DNA from: Candidatus Bathyarchaeota archaeon
Lineage (GTDB): Archaea; Thermoproteota; Bathyarchaeia; 40CM-2-53-6
Length of the DNA stretch: 5,042 bases
Assembly: GCA_005883695.1 (NCBI GenBank)
Contig: VBBV01000125.1
Coordinates: forward strand, 1-5,042
Direction of reading: 5' to 3'
Part shown: in pieces, positions 4,332-5,042 of the stretch
Layout: each line of letters starts with the position of its first letter
Numbering within the stretch: the stretch's first letter is position 1
The notes under the pieces: generated by a model
Database searches by the model: none
Told to the model about the DNA's origin: nothing
What the model saw: the letters and a program-made list of their open reading frames with translations, nothing else
Made by a program: the position numbers and the translations under genes

Positions 4332-5042
4332 AGTAGGTGCCTCTAGGACCGCTCTAATTCTCATTCTTGTTGGTGGAACCATCTTGCCAGTCGCCGGTTA
4401 CGGAGCCAACAGCTATGGGCCATCTCAGTCGTCCGCTGTCAAATCCTCCCTAGCTTGGTTGGGTAGTAACGAGAAGTCTGACGGGTCCTTCGGGAGCTCC
4501 CAAATATCCACACCTCCAGCTGCCTACGCTCTTTGGTTGAACGACTCCCGTTCGGCTAAAGCATCGACATCGTTCTCGTGGTTAGCGTCGCAGCTCGATA
4601 ATTCTTCCAGTTATGCGTGGGGAGAGGCGGACATCCCAGGGCAGATCCTTTACACCCTGAGCACGAGCGGAAACGTCAGGCTCCTGAGCAACTCATCAGA
4701 CTCTTCCGGACTCTTAGCATATCAGCAAACTAATGGAGGGTTCTTGGGCTGGTATGACTCGTCCAGTGGACTGCAGACAACAAGCAGCATTGACACAGCC
4801 ATGGCACTCTGGGGCCTAATTGAAGCACATGCGATCAGCTCTTCAAAGCAACAACAGGCGGTCAACTACATTCTTTCACTTCAAAATCATGACGGAAGTT
4901 TTAATCTCACGAGGACAGAAGCCACGAACCACTTCGAAACCCTCGGACCCGAATCGATCAGTACAACTGCCTTAGTCGTTCTAGCTTTGAAGAGTGCCTC
5001 TTTTAGGATGAGCGACACACGTGTTTCGAACGCGCTGGACTT
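4321..5042 (+). CDS. Secreted alpha/alpha-toroid (prenyltransferase/squalene-oxidase-like repeat) protein, 3' end outside window
   Basis: I translated this open frame by hand; 240 residues are visible with no stop. Residues 10-28 (TALILILVGGTILPVAGYG) form a hydrophobic export signal, and the rest is Ser-rich as in extracellular proteins. Repeats of the alpha/alpha-toroid type follow: LAWLGSNEKSDGSFG (44-58), LLAYQQTNGGFLGWYD (131-146), IDTAMALWGLIEA (157-169), NYILSLQNHDGSFN (182-195) and STTALVVLALKSA (214-226). This is the fold of squalene cyclases, protein prenyltransferases and the alpha domain of intrinsic factor. No DxDD or other cyclase catalytic motif is seen in the visible part, and export argues for a binding rather than catalytic role. 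With a DUF4430-like protein and an S component nearby and a shared promoter element, an extracellular corrinoid binder is the favoured inference. The start is TTG at 4321, fixed by the TATA-like box; GTG at 4306 is the alternative. A C-terminal DUF4430 domain may lie beyond the edge. Confidence 0.75.
   Translation, partial: MPASVGASRTALILILVGGTILPVAGYGANSYGPSQSSAVKSSLAWLGSNEKSDGSFGSSQISTPPAAYALWLNDSRSAKASTSFSWLASQLDNSSSYAWGEADIPGQILYTLSTSGNVRLLSNSSDSSGLLAYQQTNGGFLGWYDSSSGLQTTSSIDTAMALWGLIEAHAISSSKQQQAVNYILSLQNHDGSFNLTRTEATNHFETLGPESISTTALVVLALKSASFRMSDTRVSNALD

Overview
The window (about half G+C) looks archaeal. AT-rich TATA-like boxes sit some 25 to 45 bases upstream of several genes. Leaders are very short, there are no clear Shine-Dalgarno sites, and TTG is the best available start for at least three genes. 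Protein types (an archaeal-style ECF S component, a DUF4430-like anchored protein, a secreted alpha/alpha-toroid protein) fit an uncultivated archaeon of the Bathyarchaeia/Nitrososphaeria kind. That placement is inference; nothing here fixes the lineage.

Layout. On the minus strand, 1-908 encodes a cobalamin-binding-protein-like (BtuF/COG0614 fold) protein that runs off the left edge. It is divergent from a plus-strand pair: a six-helix ECF transporter S component (987-1592) and, one base later, a membrane-anchored DUF4430-like protein (1594-2118). Convergent to that pair is a minus-strand unit of a HIT-family nucleotide hydrolase/transferase (3761-4213) followed by a hydantoinase B/oxoprolinase-family protein, hyuB (2123-3742). 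Divergent from the HIT gene, a secreted toroid-repeat protein starts near 4321 and runs off the right edge.

How the genes may work together. DUF4430 and the alpha6-alpha6 toroid are the two domain types that make up animal intrinsic factor/transcobalamin. Here they are on separate genes near an S component and a BtuF-like protein. The simplest reading is a corrinoid (vitamin B12-type) capture and uptake locus: the secreted toroid and anchored DUF4430 protein as extracellular binders, the S component as membrane carrier, and the BtuF-like protein as an accessory of unclear location. The transporter's EcfT and EcfA subunits are not in the window.

The most striking non-coding signal is an identical 21-base element containing an inverted repeat (GCGGG, 8-base spacer, CCCGC). 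It lies at the start of both the S-component gene (959-979) and the toroid gene (4311-4331), 3.35 kb apart, and suggests shared control of the two transcription units. The HIT-hyuB unit between them has no obvious link to B12 and lacks an adjacent hyuA. Its junction is odd: a TAATG stop/start overlap opens only an eight-codon frame before hyuB begins.

No RNA gene, CRISPR array, insertion sequence or riboswitch was recognised. Intergenic gaps are all short (78, 1, 4, 18 and 107 bases), so no stretch over 300 bases lacks a gene.
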